Notes: generated from the sequence alone by a model not told the origin. A DNA stretch of 6,940 bases from SVTX01 sp045585895 (GCA_045585895.1 JAZMZI010000122.1:1-6940), one strand, 5' to 3'. Counted from the stretch's first letter, positions 1-5,415 are shown. Numbers and translations: made by a program.

Positions 1-60
1 TTTTGAAGAATATCTACTACTTGTAGAAGATTGGTTGATTTTTTACAATACTTCGAGAAT

Positions 61-93
61 CAAAAACAGGAAGAGGTAATTTCCTCTCCCTGT
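61..93 (-). terminator. Intrinsic terminator downstream of niaR
   Basis: On the minus strand an 11-position stem (66-76 with 83-93, one A/C mismatch, loop of six at 77-82) is followed directly by a run of five T (complement of 61-65). This is the arrangement of a Rho-independent terminator reading leftward. It lies about 70 nt past the niaR stop codon, so it probably ends the niaR transcript. Confidence 0.7.
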
Positions 94-117
94 CTTTGTT
101 GCGCCTTTTTCTTTTCT

Positions 118-137
118 GTGAACTATTTGGGGTTCAC
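118..137 (-). repeat. Small hairpin in the niaR 3' untranslated region
   Basis: GTGAAC (118-123) and GTTCAC (132-137) form a perfect 6-bp inverted repeat around an 8-nt loop, between the niaR stop codon and its terminator. The flanking bases on the minus strand are purine-rich rather than T-rich, so it is not itself a terminator. GTGAAC also occurs in the niaR ribosome-binding region (see findings). Confidence 0.4.
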
Positions 138-164
138 TTCAGAGTTCGTTGCTTTTTTATTGGA

Positions 165-677
165 TCAGTCCTCTACGATAATACCAAGCTCGGTAAGCTT
201 CTTGCAGATACGCTGGAAAGCGGCTTCGTCCTTGACACTGATAGTGTGTACGTGTACTCCGCCCGTAAGATCTGCCAGTTGGGTCGCTCCGGTCTGGGTA
301 GCCTCGCGAACGAACTCGTCTGCGTCGTATCTGGAGGATATGGACATATCAGCCGAAATAACGCCGTAGATAGAATGCTCGACCTGAACGTCGAGGATCT
401 TACCGCCGTTATCTACGATAGCGTAGAATTCGTCGAGAGTGCCTTCCTTAGAGTGTTTGCAAACGATCTTTTTTCTCATTTCGTCGTTGGCTTTGTCGAG
501 AACGTAGCCCTTGTGCTCCGCGCGGATGTTGTTGCCCGCTGCTCTGAGAAGAGCGATATCGGCTACGATGATCTGTCTGGTAACGCCGTTCATCTCTGCG
601 AGCTTGGTCGCATTGATGGGGCCTGTTGCTTTGTTAAGCTCCTCTAAAATGTGCTGTCTTCTTTTTGCGCCTGTCAT
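165..677 (-). CDS. niaR: NiaR: niacin-responsive transcriptional repressor of NAD genes (HTH-3H family)
   Basis: This 170-residue cytoplasmic DNA-binding protein matches the NiaR/YrxA family in length and architecture. An N-terminal winged helix-turn-helix (about residues 5-60, with LAEMNGVTRQIIVADIALLR as the recognition region) precedes a C-terminal 3H domain (about 67-170). The metal/ligand residues line up: H75 and E83 eight apart, H101, and the GGVHVH pair H142/H144. In Bacillota the family uses niacin as co-repressor and represses de novo NAD synthesis (nadABC) or niacin transport (niaP); none of those genes is in this window. I chose the internal ATG at 677 because AGGTGA sits 7 nt upstream. 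Longer versions of the frame would start upstream of the predicted transcription start. The gene appears monocistronic, with its own promoter and terminator, and may autoregulate. Confidence 0.9.
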   Translation of the reverse strand: MTGAKRRQHILEELNKATGPINATKLAEMNGVTRQIIVADIALLRAAGNNIRAEHKGYVLDKANDEMRKKIVCKHSKEGTLDEFYAIVDNGGKILDVQVEHSIYGVISADMSISSRYDADEFVREATQTGATQLADLTGGVHVHTISVKDEAAFQRICKKLTELGIIVED

Positions 678-684
678 TTTTGGT

Positions 685-690
685 TCACCT
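685..690 (-). promoter_or_regulatory. Ribosome binding site fixing the niaR start
   Basis: AGGTGA on the minus strand lies 7 nt before the ATG at 677-675. It supports this start over an upstream in-frame ATG at 728, which would lie within the promoter. Confidence 0.75.
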
Positions 691-692
691 CG

Positions 693-716
693 TGTAAACT
701 GTATTTTGTACTGACA
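693..716 (-). promoter_or_regulatory. Possible NiaR autoregulatory operator (weak)
   Basis: A 24-nt stretch spans the predicted niaR transcription start (about 712). Its ends, TGT and ACA, are complementary, and it holds two ACTG copies (ACTGTA and TACTGA), but the inner arms do not pair well. The position would suit autorepression. I cannot match it confidently to the known Bacillus NiaR box, so the assignment is speculative. Confidence 0.25.
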
Positions 717-718
717 TA

Positions 719-747
719 AGTATAGCACTTTTGTATGGATAAATCAA
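719..747 (-). promoter_or_regulatory. Sigma-A promoter of niaR
   Basis: The -35 TTGATT (complement of 742-747), a 17-nt spacer and the -10 TATACT (complement of 719-724) are preceded by TGC, giving an extended -10. The predicted transcription start is near 712, leaving a leader of about 35 nt. Confidence 0.8.
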
Positions 748-770
748 TAGCTTTTTCTGATTTTTTTGTG

Positions 771-790
771 ATTTTTTGGAAAAATTTGTC
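771..790. repeat. AT-rich dyad shared with the transducer-gene promoter (copy 1)
   Basis: ATTTTTTGGAAAAATTTGTC here differs by a single T from 1322-1340. The core is a near-perfect dyad (TTTTT, CC or GG, AAAAA). It lies about 25-45 nt upstream of the niaR -35 box. It may be an operator or activator site, or an upstream AT-rich element; function not known. Confidence 0.35.
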
Positions 791-862
791 GATATTATCA
801 AAATAAAACTTATTTGTTATTCTACAGATACAGAGAAGCTTTTTGAACTGTTTATAATAATC

Positions 863-889
863 AAAGCCTCCCGAAAAACGGGAGGCTTT
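863..889 (-). terminator. Terminator downstream of the transducer homologue
   Basis: A perfect 11-bp stem (863-873 with 879-889) has a 5-nt loop. It begins about 20 nt past the stop codon of the minus-strand gene ending at 909. The minus-strand tail (GATTATTATAAA) is only moderately T-rich, while on the plus strand the stem is followed by GCCGTTTTT. It may work in both directions, but on position it serves the minus-strand gene. Confidence 0.75.
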
Positions 890-908
890 GCCGTTTTTAA
901 ATAAAGGA

Positions 909-1265
909 TCAATATGCGATGGTCGTCATAAGAGCGTATTCGGGCTGAGAAACGTCGAGACGGGAAGCCTGAACGACTACGGGCTGGTCGCTTTCAACGA
1001 GAACCGCGTAAGGGGTGTTCTTGGGGATCTTTCTGCCGTCGTCGGTTATCACCTTATCAAGACGAATATGGTTTGTTCTTTCGTGCTTGCAGACTGCGTG
1101 GATTCCGCGCATAGGCTCGTCATTTTCAAAATAGAGGGTGATATTGATATTGGCATCCTTGCCCGAAAGATTGAGAACGCATACTGCCTCATGGCTGACA
1201 AGGTCGCCCTTCTCAGTGTCGCTCATAAATCCGTCGGCGATAAGCCATACATTTTTTCCGTACAT
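909..1265 (-). CDS. Sensory rhodopsin transducer (ASRT) family protein, orphan
   Basis: This 118-residue soluble protein has no signal peptide or membrane segment. By memory comparison it matches the whole length of the Anabaena sensory rhodopsin transducer (about 125 residues). Conserved blocks are VWLIADGF (6-13), SHEAVCVLN (24-32), an aromatic-acidic ITLYFENDEP block (42-51), RTNHIRLDKV (63-72), IPKNTPYAVLVESDQP (80-95), VVVQASRLD (96-104) and the C-terminal ALMTTIAY (111-118). The Anabaena protein is a small beta-rich oligomer that binds the cytoplasmic face of a sensory rhodopsin. Homologues in anaerobic bacteria without rhodopsins have been proposed, on comparative grounds, to bind small molecules, possibly sugars. 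No rhodopsin gene is present here. The ATG at 1265 has AGGA 8 nt upstream. A consensus promoter and a terminator make it a single-gene unit. The family call is firm; the biochemical role is unknown. Confidence 0.85.
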   Translation of the reverse strand: MYGKNVWLIADGFMSDTEKGDLVSHEAVCVLNLSGKDANINITLYFENDEPMRGIHAVCKHERTNHIRLDKVITDDGRKIPKNTPYAVLVESDQPVVVQASRLDVSQPEYALMTTIAY

Positions 1266-1313
1266 AATAATTATCCTTTCCTTTCGCCTTCTGCGGCGTA
1301 TTATATTAAAGAC

Positions 1314-1342
1314 AGTATATCATTTTTTGGAAAAATTGTCAA
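1314..1342 (-). promoter_or_regulatory. Consensus sigma-A promoter of the transducer homologue
   Basis: TTGACA (complement of 1337-1342), a 17-nt spacer and TATACT (complement of 1314-1319) with the extended-10 TGA. The predicted start is near 1307. The leader carries a small CGCC/GGCG hairpin (1285-1298) and then the Shine-Dalgarno AAAGGA. The spacer and -35 contain the second copy of the dyad found upstream of niaR (1322-1340). The -35 lies only about 22 nt past the stop of the LRR gene, so some LRR read-through into this gene is possible. Confidence 0.9.
1322..1340. repeat. AT-rich dyad shared with the niaR upstream region (copy 2)
   Basis: ATTTTTTGGAAAAATTGTC is identical to 771-790 apart from one missing T. 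It overlaps the -35 box and spacer of the transducer-gene promoter, a position where a bound protein would block RNA polymerase. Confidence 0.35.
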
Positions 1343-1364
1343 GGCTCAGATAATATTTTTGCTC

Positions 1365-2165
1365 TTATTTTTCGGTATCACTGCATACTATTGAGGTGTA
1401 ATACAGTCCGTAATTCATATCTCCCTTTGAAATGCCGCTCCACTCTTCAACGGTGCCTTCAAAGCTTATGAGCTTCAGATTGTTGCAACCGTAAAACGCC
1501 ATAGGAGCGATGATCTTTACCGATGCGGGGATAGAGATGCTTGATGCGCCGCTTGCGGCGGGATATGCAATAAGCCGTGAGCCGTCCGCGCTGTAAAGTA
1601 TTCCTCCTATATCCATAAAAGATTTGTTGGTATCGTTTACCGATACGTAAATAAGCTCGGGACAATCGGCAAATGCCATATCTCCGATATCAAATACGGT
1701 TGACGGTATGTCTACGGCTTTGATGAATTTATTGCCGAAGAAGGCTTTTTCGTCAATTGCGGTTACAACTTCGCCGTTGGGGCTTTGGAGGGGGATTGAT
1801 ACGTAAGAATCGGTAACGGTGCCTATACCGGAGACCGAGCAGGTGCCGTTTCCGTTGCTGCTAAAGCTCAATGAGGGAAGAGGACTTTCGGTCTCTCCTT
1901 CGGTTTCAATAGGCTCTGTTTGTGTAGGTTGGGGATCGGTCTCGGTCGGTGATTCGCTCGTGCTCTCGGCAGATGCGGCATCCGTTTCGGGAGACGATGG
2001 GGATAACTGAGTTGAGATCTCCAGCGTGCCCGTCAGGGATTCTTCCTCTGAGGGAGCTTTCATAGTCATACCGGCGCATGCCGCTAAAGCTATTGCCAAG
2101 AATAATACCGCTCCGCATACGGATGACAGAATAATGATCAGCTTCTTTTTCGTTTTCGTGTTCAT
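1365..2165 (-). CDS. BspA-type leucine-rich-repeat lipoprotein (surface protein)
   Basis: The protein has 266 residues. A KTKKK start and hydrophobic stretch (about 9-29) end in LAAC (27-30), a lipobox-like site, so lipidation at C30 and anchoring outside the membrane is likely. Residues about 36-97 are a low-complexity linker rich in S, T, E and P. The C-terminal part (about 100-266) holds BspA/LRR_5-type units, such as AIDEKAFFGN, VDIPSTVFDIGDMAFADCPE, SISIPASVKIIAPMAFYGCN and LKLISFEGTVEEW. Such domains mediate adhesion or protein contacts in gut and oral bacteria. The ligand here cannot be inferred. I chose the ATG at 2165, with AAGGAAGG 10 nt upstream, over an in-frame ATG at 2219, because 2219 lies almost on the predicted transcription start and would put charged residues before the signal. 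No terminator was found after it. A plain membrane anchor is the alternative to lipidation. Confidence 0.78.
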   Translation of the reverse strand: MNTKTKKKLIIILSSVCGAVLFLAIALAACAGMTMKAPSEEESLTGTLEISTQLSPSSPETDAASAESTSESPTETDPQPTQTEPIETEGETESPLPSLSFSSNGNGTCSVSGIGTVTDSYVSIPLQSPNGEVVTAIDEKAFFGNKFIKAVDIPSTVFDIGDMAFADCPELIYVSVNDTNKSFMDIGGILYSADGSRLIAYPAASGASSISIPASVKIIAPMAFYGCNNLKLISFEGTVEEWSGISKGDMNYGLYYTSIVCSDTEK

Positions 2166-2175
2166 GTGTTTTTTT

Positions 2176-2203
2176 CCTTCCTTTTTCTTTTCGGCGTTGC
2201 CGA
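2176..2203 (-). promoter_or_regulatory. Ribosome binding site and leader hairpin of the LRR gene
   Basis: AAGGAAGG (complement of 2176-2183) ends 10 nt before the ATG at 2165. Just upstream, TCGGC/GCCGA (2191-2195 with 2199-2203) forms a 5-bp hairpin with a 3-nt loop in the mRNA leader. It could protect the 5' end or modulate translation. Confidence 0.45.
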
Positions 2204-2230
2204 TGTGGTGTGTCTGCAAACCCTAAGAAA

Positions 2231-2260
2231 ATTATAGCAAGGGCAGAGAAGCAAAGTCAA
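2231..2260 (-). promoter_or_regulatory. Sigma-A promoter of the LRR lipoprotein gene
   Basis: TTGACT (complement of 2255-2260), an 18-nt spacer and TATAAT (complement of 2231-2236) with the extended-10 TGC. The predicted start is near 2224, giving a leader of roughly 60 nt. Confidence 0.85.
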
Positions 2261-2280
2261 TTTAAATCGCACGACCGAAA

Positions 2281-2340
2281 AACCGCTTTTGTGAGTAATT
2301 GTGAGCGGTTATTCTGCCCAAGTTGTCCTTTGTGAGCGGT
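2281..2340. repeat. Three phased TTGTGAG direct repeats and an inverted repeat upstream of the LRR gene
   Basis: The divergent LRR-kinase intergenic region (2166-2558) has no credible gene. In it, TTGTGAG occurs at 2289, 2299 and 2330; the last two copies extend to TTGTGAGCGGT. The spacings of 10 and 31 bp put all three on about the same helix face. AACCGCT (2281-2287) and AGCGGTT (2304-2310) also form a 7-bp inverted repeat. The array lies 20-80 bp upstream of the LRR -35 box, a typical activator position. The binding protein is unknown. Confidence 0.45.
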
Positions 2341-2447
2341 ATCGACATGCATCGACTGCACAAAAAGTTTCGACAAAATAAGAGTTTTTGCCGCGTTTTA
2401 TAAACAAAAGATAGAAAAATAAACCAAAAGTAGATAAAGAGCTTTCT

Positions 2448-2503
2448 TGCAAAAGTTTTTGCGGATACTTTGTTTTTGCATATATTGACAAAATCTGCAA
2501 AAA
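2448..2503. repeat. Four TGCAAAA half-sites forming two inverted repeats at the kinase-like promoter
   Basis: TGCAAAA at 2448-2454 faces TTTTTGC at 2456-2462, making a compact palindrome. TTTTTGCA at 2473-2480 faces TGCAAAAA at 2496-2503, and this pair brackets the -35 box (2485-2490). The arrangement looks like a pair of repressor operators. Part of the similarity could reflect local AT-richness. Confidence 0.45.
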
Positions 2504-2513
2504 ATGCTATAAT
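2485..2513 (+). promoter_or_regulatory. Perfect sigma-A promoter of the cytidylate-kinase-like gene
   Basis: TTGACA (2485-2490), a 17-nt spacer and TATAAT (2508-2513) with the extended-10 TGC are all consensus. The expected start is near 2520. Such a strong promoter overlapped by inverted repeats suggests a gene held in check by a repressor. Confidence 0.93.
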
Positions 2514-2558
2514 CTTGTTACTTAAATCCTGTTTCAACACTATAGGAGGTACGACGAT

Positions 2559-3152
2559 ATGAAGAGTGTTATTACCGTAAGCCGCGAATACGGCAGCGGC
2601 GGCAGAGCGATCGGAAAGATGGTTGCCGAAAAGCTTGGATATAAATTCTACGATGCGGAGATAATTGATGAGGTTGTAGCCTCCAGTGGTTTCGCAAGAG
2701 AGATAGTTGAAAAATACGATGAATACGCAACTTATAAAAACAGCTTGCTTTACGCCATCGCCATAAATGCGGGCGGAGACAGCCGTGCGTCGGTTGCTAA
2801 CCGTATTCATCTGGCGCAGATAGAAGTCATAAAAAAGATCGCGGACGAGGGCAACTGCGTAATAATAGGAAGAGGAGCGGATTACATTCTGCGTGACCGC
2901 CCCGATTGCCTTCACGTTTTCGTGCGTGCCGATATAAAATTCCGCGCCGACCGTATAAGAGAGCTTTACGGCGAGGGAGAAAAGAGGATAGAGTCAAAGA
3001 TCGAGGATATGGATACCAAGCGCAGGGTCTATTACCGTTCTTTCTCTATGCGAGAGTGGGGACTTATAGAAAACTATAATCTGATGTTGGATAGCGGCAC
3101 AATCGGTCTTGAAAAATGCGCCGACGTGATCTGCGACGTTGCCAGGAACTGA
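2559..3152 (+). CDS. Cytidylate kinase-like family protein
   Basis: This 197-residue cytoplasmic P-loop protein belongs to the Cytidylate_kin2-type branch rather than classical Cmk. Visible motifs are the nucleotide-binding SREYGSGGRAIGK (8-20) followed by LGYKFYDAEIID (26-37), VIIGRGADYIL (101-111), VFVRADIKFRADRI (120-133), a lid-like DMDTKRRVYYRSF (150-162), REWG (165-168) and NYNLMLDSGTIGLE (172-185). The family is assumed to phosphorylate a nucleoside monophosphate, with CMP the obvious candidate, but substrates are largely untested. It is common in Clostridia as a second copy beside true cmk. The ATG at 2559 follows a near-perfect AGGAGGT with an 8-nt spacer, so translation should be strong. 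It has its own promoter and a terminator immediately after the stop. Confidence 0.85.
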   Translation: MKSVITVSREYGSGGRAIGKMVAEKLGYKFYDAEIIDEVVASSGFAREIVEKYDEYATYKNSLLYAIAINAGGDSRASVANRIHLAQIEVIKKIADEGNCVIIGRGADYILRDRPDCLHVFVRADIKFRADRIRELYGEGEKRIESKIEDMDTKRRVYYRSFSMREWGLIENYNLMLDSGTIGLEKCADVICDVARN

Positions 3153-3158
3153 CGAAGA

Positions 3159-3199
3159 GCAAAAAAAGGGAAGGCGTATTAAGCCTTCTCTTTTTTTGC
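3159..3199. terminator. Bidirectional terminator shared by two convergent genes
   Basis: A 17-position stem (3159-3175 with 3183-3199, one G-T wobble) encloses a 7-nt loop. Seven A on one side and seven T on the other supply the U-tract in either direction. It starts 6 nt after the kinase-like stop (3152) and overlaps the end of the opposing permease gene, whose last residues KKEKA and stop codon are encoded inside it. Confidence 0.88.
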
Positions 3200-4315
3200 G
3201 CTTTGCGCTGGAGCGTTTTGGGGTATTCCTTTTTTGAGAGGCTCGTCGCTTTTGAAAAAATTGCCGATAAGGAGCGCTACTATAGGGCCTATAAATATTC
3301 CCCATATGCCTATAAATTTGACACTGATATAGATCGAGGCGAGAGTTGCCAGCGGATGGAGTCCGAGAGTGTTGCCGACGATCTTAGGCTCTGCCACCTG
3401 CCTTATGACCGATACCGCGGCGTAAAGTATCAAAAGCCCTATGCCCAGCTTGTAATCGGATACGGCGAGCGAGAAAATCGCCCACGGAACGAGAACCGTT
3501 CCCGTACCGAGGATCGGCAGAATATCGACGATCGCTATAATTATACTTAAAATGAACGCGTAATTTACACCGAGGATCGAAAGACCCAAGAAAACTTCGC
3601 AAAAGGTAAGGAGCATTATGAGAAGATATGCTTTCAGGTAACCTCTTAACGTGCTTGAGATCTTTGCTTTGACGCGGGGGAGCTTTGCGCTCCATTTGTC
3701 GGGGAGGAGAGAGGACAGAGAGTCGGTAAGAGCGTCTCTGTCGGTACAGAAATAGAACGTGGAAATAATCAGCACTGCAATAAAAAGGAAAACCTCGGGA
3801 ACCTTGGCGATTATTCCGAGTGCCGCAGACGGAAGGGTTCCCGTGAGTGACGACATCAGGGAATTTACCGCCTCGGAGAGAAGCCTGTCAAGGTCAAGCC
3901 CCAGCTTTTGTATCGCCTCGGATTCCGAGAGCTTGCTCAAAAAGCCGAATCGCGCTCCGATAGAGCTGATCTTTTCGGTAAGGATCTCAAGAGCGTTACT
4001 TATAACGTCGGGATCGTCGGAAAGACGGTCTATAAGATTACCCGCTTCCGAAATGAGGCGGTATCCTGCGAGATATACGAGGGTTGCAAGCACCGAGAAA
4101 AACAGTATGGCGAGCACTGCGGCGGTCAGCTTTTTGGGAGTTTTTAATTTGCTTGATATTTTGTCCGATATCGGTGCTATCACCGCCGCTATTGCCGCCG
4201 CTAAAAAAAACGGAATGAAGGCGCCCAAAGCGTATTTGAAGAAAAACCATGAAAAAAGCAATATTCCTGCCACTATTACGGTGATATTAGCAGCTTTGTT
4301 GTAATCTTTGTCCAT
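3179..4315 (-). CDS. ytvI: AI-2E family permease, YtvI-like sporulation membrane protein
   Basis: The 378-residue integral membrane protein has the AI-2E transporter layout. Two or three N-terminal hydrophobic helices (about 10-30, 31-48, 62-84) precede a helical extracytoplasmic or peripheral segment (about 85-165). A cluster of further helices follows (about 172-190, 228-248, 252-300, 322-352), with a Lys-rich C-terminal tail. Diagnostic blocks are DILPILGTGTVLVPW (264-278) and EPKIVGNTLGLHPL (309-322), which fit the YtvI subgroup of spore formers. YtvI belongs to the mother-cell (sigma-E) programme in Bacillus subtilis; its cargo is unknown, and relatives include autoinducer-2 exporters and ion antiporters. 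The ATG at 4315 has AGAGGT about 5 nt upstream. The gene runs convergent to the kinase-like gene and divergent from nnrD. It lacks the TGN-extended sigma-A promoter seen at every other gene here. Subgroup assignment is from memory. Confidence 0.83.
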   Translation of the reverse strand: MDKDYNKAANITVIVAGILLFSWFFFKYALGAFIPFFLAAAIAAVIAPISDKISSKLKTPKKLTAAVLAILFFSVLATLVYLAGYRLISEAGNLIDRLSDDPDVISNALEILTEKISSIGARFGFLSKLSESEAIQKLGLDLDRLLSEAVNSLMSSLTGTLPSAALGIIAKVPEVFLFIAVLIISTFYFCTDRDALTDSLSSLLPDKWSAKLPRVKAKISSTLRGYLKAYLLIMLLTFCEVFLGLSILGVNYAFILSIIIAIVDILPILGTGTVLVPWAIFSLAVSDYKLGIGLLILYAAVSVIRQVAEPKIVGNTLGLHPLATLASIYISVKFIGIWGIFIGPIVALLIGNFFKSDEPLKKGIPQNAPAQSAKKEKA

Positions 4316-4354
4316 ATCTGACCTCTTTTCCGACAGTTAAGCATTTCTGTAATA

Positions 4355-4381
4355 AGACTATGAAAATTTTGCCGTAATTAT
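4355..4381 (-). promoter_or_regulatory. Possible sporulation (sigma-E-like) promoter of the YtvI-like gene
   Basis: On the minus strand, ATAATT (complement of 4376-4381), a 13-nt spacer and CATAGTCT (complement of 4355-4362) resemble the sigma-E pattern ATATT then CATAnnnT; the spacer is slightly short. It lies about 40 nt before the ATG. No good TTGACA/TATAAT pair was found between 4316 and 4440 on this strand. Confidence 0.3.
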
Positions 4382-4408
4382 CTCTTATCTCTTGCATTTA
4401 ATTTATTC

Positions 4409-4437
4409 TTGACAAGTTTGGCTTAAAATGATACAAT
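4409..4437 (+). promoter_or_regulatory. Sigma-A promoter of nnrD
   Basis: TTGACA (4409-4414), a 17-nt spacer and TACAAT (4432-4437) with the extended-10 TGA. The predicted start near 4444 leaves a short leader of about 25 nt. Confidence 0.88.
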
Positions 4438-4469
4438 AAAACATAAATTGCGTGAAAGGTTGATGGTTT

Positions 4470-5372
4470 GTGATAAAAGACGAAGCGCGTGAGCTTTTCG
4501 GGACGATCCCCGAGAGGGCAAACAAGGGAAGCATGGGTAGACTTCTCGTTGTCGGCGGATCTTACGATCAAAACAGTATGGCAATGAGTGGTGCGGCGTT
4601 TTTTGCGGCGAAAGCGGCTTACAGATGCGGCGCGGGGATAGTGGAGATATTTACACCGAAAGAGAATTATCCCTCTCTTTCAACTCTTATTCCCGAGGCG
4701 GTATTCTCGTTATACTCTTGCGATGAGCCGAAATGCGACGTGACGGCTCGGCTTGCGGCATCGCTTGAAAAGTGCGACGCAGTGGTTTTGGGTTGCGGTC
4801 TCGGAAAGGGCGAGTCGGCAAGAGAAATGGTAAAGTTGATTTTTGAGCGCGTCGACCGCCCTATGCTCATAGACGCCGACGGCTTGAATATAGTCAGTGA
4901 GAACGAAAGCTTGTGGGAGCTTCTTTCGGACGGGCAGAGAGCACGCACCGTTATAACTCCTCATCCCGGAGAAATGTCCCGCCTTACGGGAAAGCCGATA
5001 TCGGTAATTCTCGATAACGTCCCCGAAACCGCAAGAAATTTTGCCCGAGAAAAGGGAATAATTTGTCTCTTGAAGGATCATAATACCGCCGTAAGCGACG
5101 GAGAACGTATTTATATAAATCAAAGCGGTAACGCGGGAATGGCTACCGCGGGAATGGGCGACGTTCTTTCGGGAATTATCGGCGCGTTGCTTGCGAGAGA
5201 CGCCAAAAGAAACGCAACGGGAAGCGGCAGAGAGATGCTTTGCGCTGCTGTGGGAGCCTACCTTCACGGATGCGCGGGAGATCTTGCGGCAGAGAGATCG
5301 GGGCAGTATTCTCTTATGGCAAGTGACCTTTTGGCGGAAATTCCGACCGCTATCAAGAAATTTTTTGGATAA
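4470..5372 (+). CDS. nnrD: ADP-dependent (S)-NAD(P)H-hydrate dehydratase
   Basis: This metabolite-repair enzyme converts hydrated, inactive NADHX/NADPHX back to NAD(P)H using ADP (ATP in eukaryotes). The 300-residue ribokinase-fold protein corresponds to the C-terminal domain of the bifunctional YjeF/Nnr protein. The epimerase half (NnrE) is absent here and must be encoded elsewhere or missing. Motifs: KGSMGRLLVVGGS (19-31), GCGLG (108-112), DADGLN (135-140), TPHPGEM (163-169), LLKDHNTAVSDG (200-211) and the signature GNAGMATAGMGDVLSG (220-235), with the presumed catalytic Asp at 231. The start is GTG at 4470, with AAAGGT 9 nt upstream. No earlier ATG fits, and the protein then begins in the usual place. 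It has its own promoter and only a weak AT hairpin before rpsT, so read-through into rpsT is possible. Confidence 0.93.
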   Translation: MIKDEARELFGTIPERANKGSMGRLLVVGGSYDQNSMAMSGAAFFAAKAAYRCGAGIVEIFTPKENYPSLSTLIPEAVFSLYSCDEPKCDVTARLAASLEKCDAVVLGCGLGKGESAREMVKLIFERVDRPMLIDADGLNIVSENESLWELLSDGQRARTVITPHPGEMSRLTGKPISVILDNVPETARNFAREKGIICLLKDHNTAVSDGERIYINQSGNAGMATAGMGDVLSGIIGALLARDAKRNATGSGREMLCAAVGAYLHGCAGDLAAERSGQYSLMASDLLAEIPTAIKKFFG

Positions 5373-5387
5373 TTATAACAAATTTTT

Positions 5388-5404
5388 AAAAAATCAAATT
5401 TTTT
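5388..5404 (+). terminator. Weak AT-only hairpin after nnrD
   Basis: AAAAAAT (5388-5394) and ATTTTTT (5398-5404) form a 7-bp stem with a 3-nt loop, ending in T. It has no G-C pairs, so it is at best a leaky terminator between nnrD and the rpsT promoter. Confidence 0.25.
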
Positions 5405-5415
5405 TGAAAAAAGTA

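Noticed and set aside
14..51. Plus-strand promoter-like pair TTGTAG and TACAAT near the left edge
   Set aside because: No gene follows on the plus strand; it reads into the antisense of niaR.
96..647. Long plus-strand open frame opposite niaR
   Set aside because: It is antisense to a gene with clear family motifs, lacks a ribosome-binding site and its translation resembles no family.
888..1394. Plus-strand open frame opposite the transducer homologue
   Set aside because: Antisense shadow; it starts inside a terminator hairpin and runs across a strong opposing promoter.
2297..2308. True lac operator or LacI site
   Set aside because: Only one half matches lacO1 (12 bases); the second half is absent and no LacI-type gene is nearby, so it is treated as part of a direct-repeat array.
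2262..2915. 217-codon minus-strand open frame
   Set aside because: Antisense to the kinase-like gene and its promoter; Phe/Tyr/Cys-rich low-quality translation with no recognisable domain.
3116..3550. Plus-strand open frame crossing the bidirectional terminator
   Set aside because: It would read through a strong terminator and is antisense to the permease.
3759..4304. Plus-strand open frame opposite the permease
   Set aside because: Antisense of the membrane protein; no ribosome-binding site or promoter.
4710..5267. Minus-strand open frame opposite nnrD
   Set aside because: Antisense shadow without motifs.
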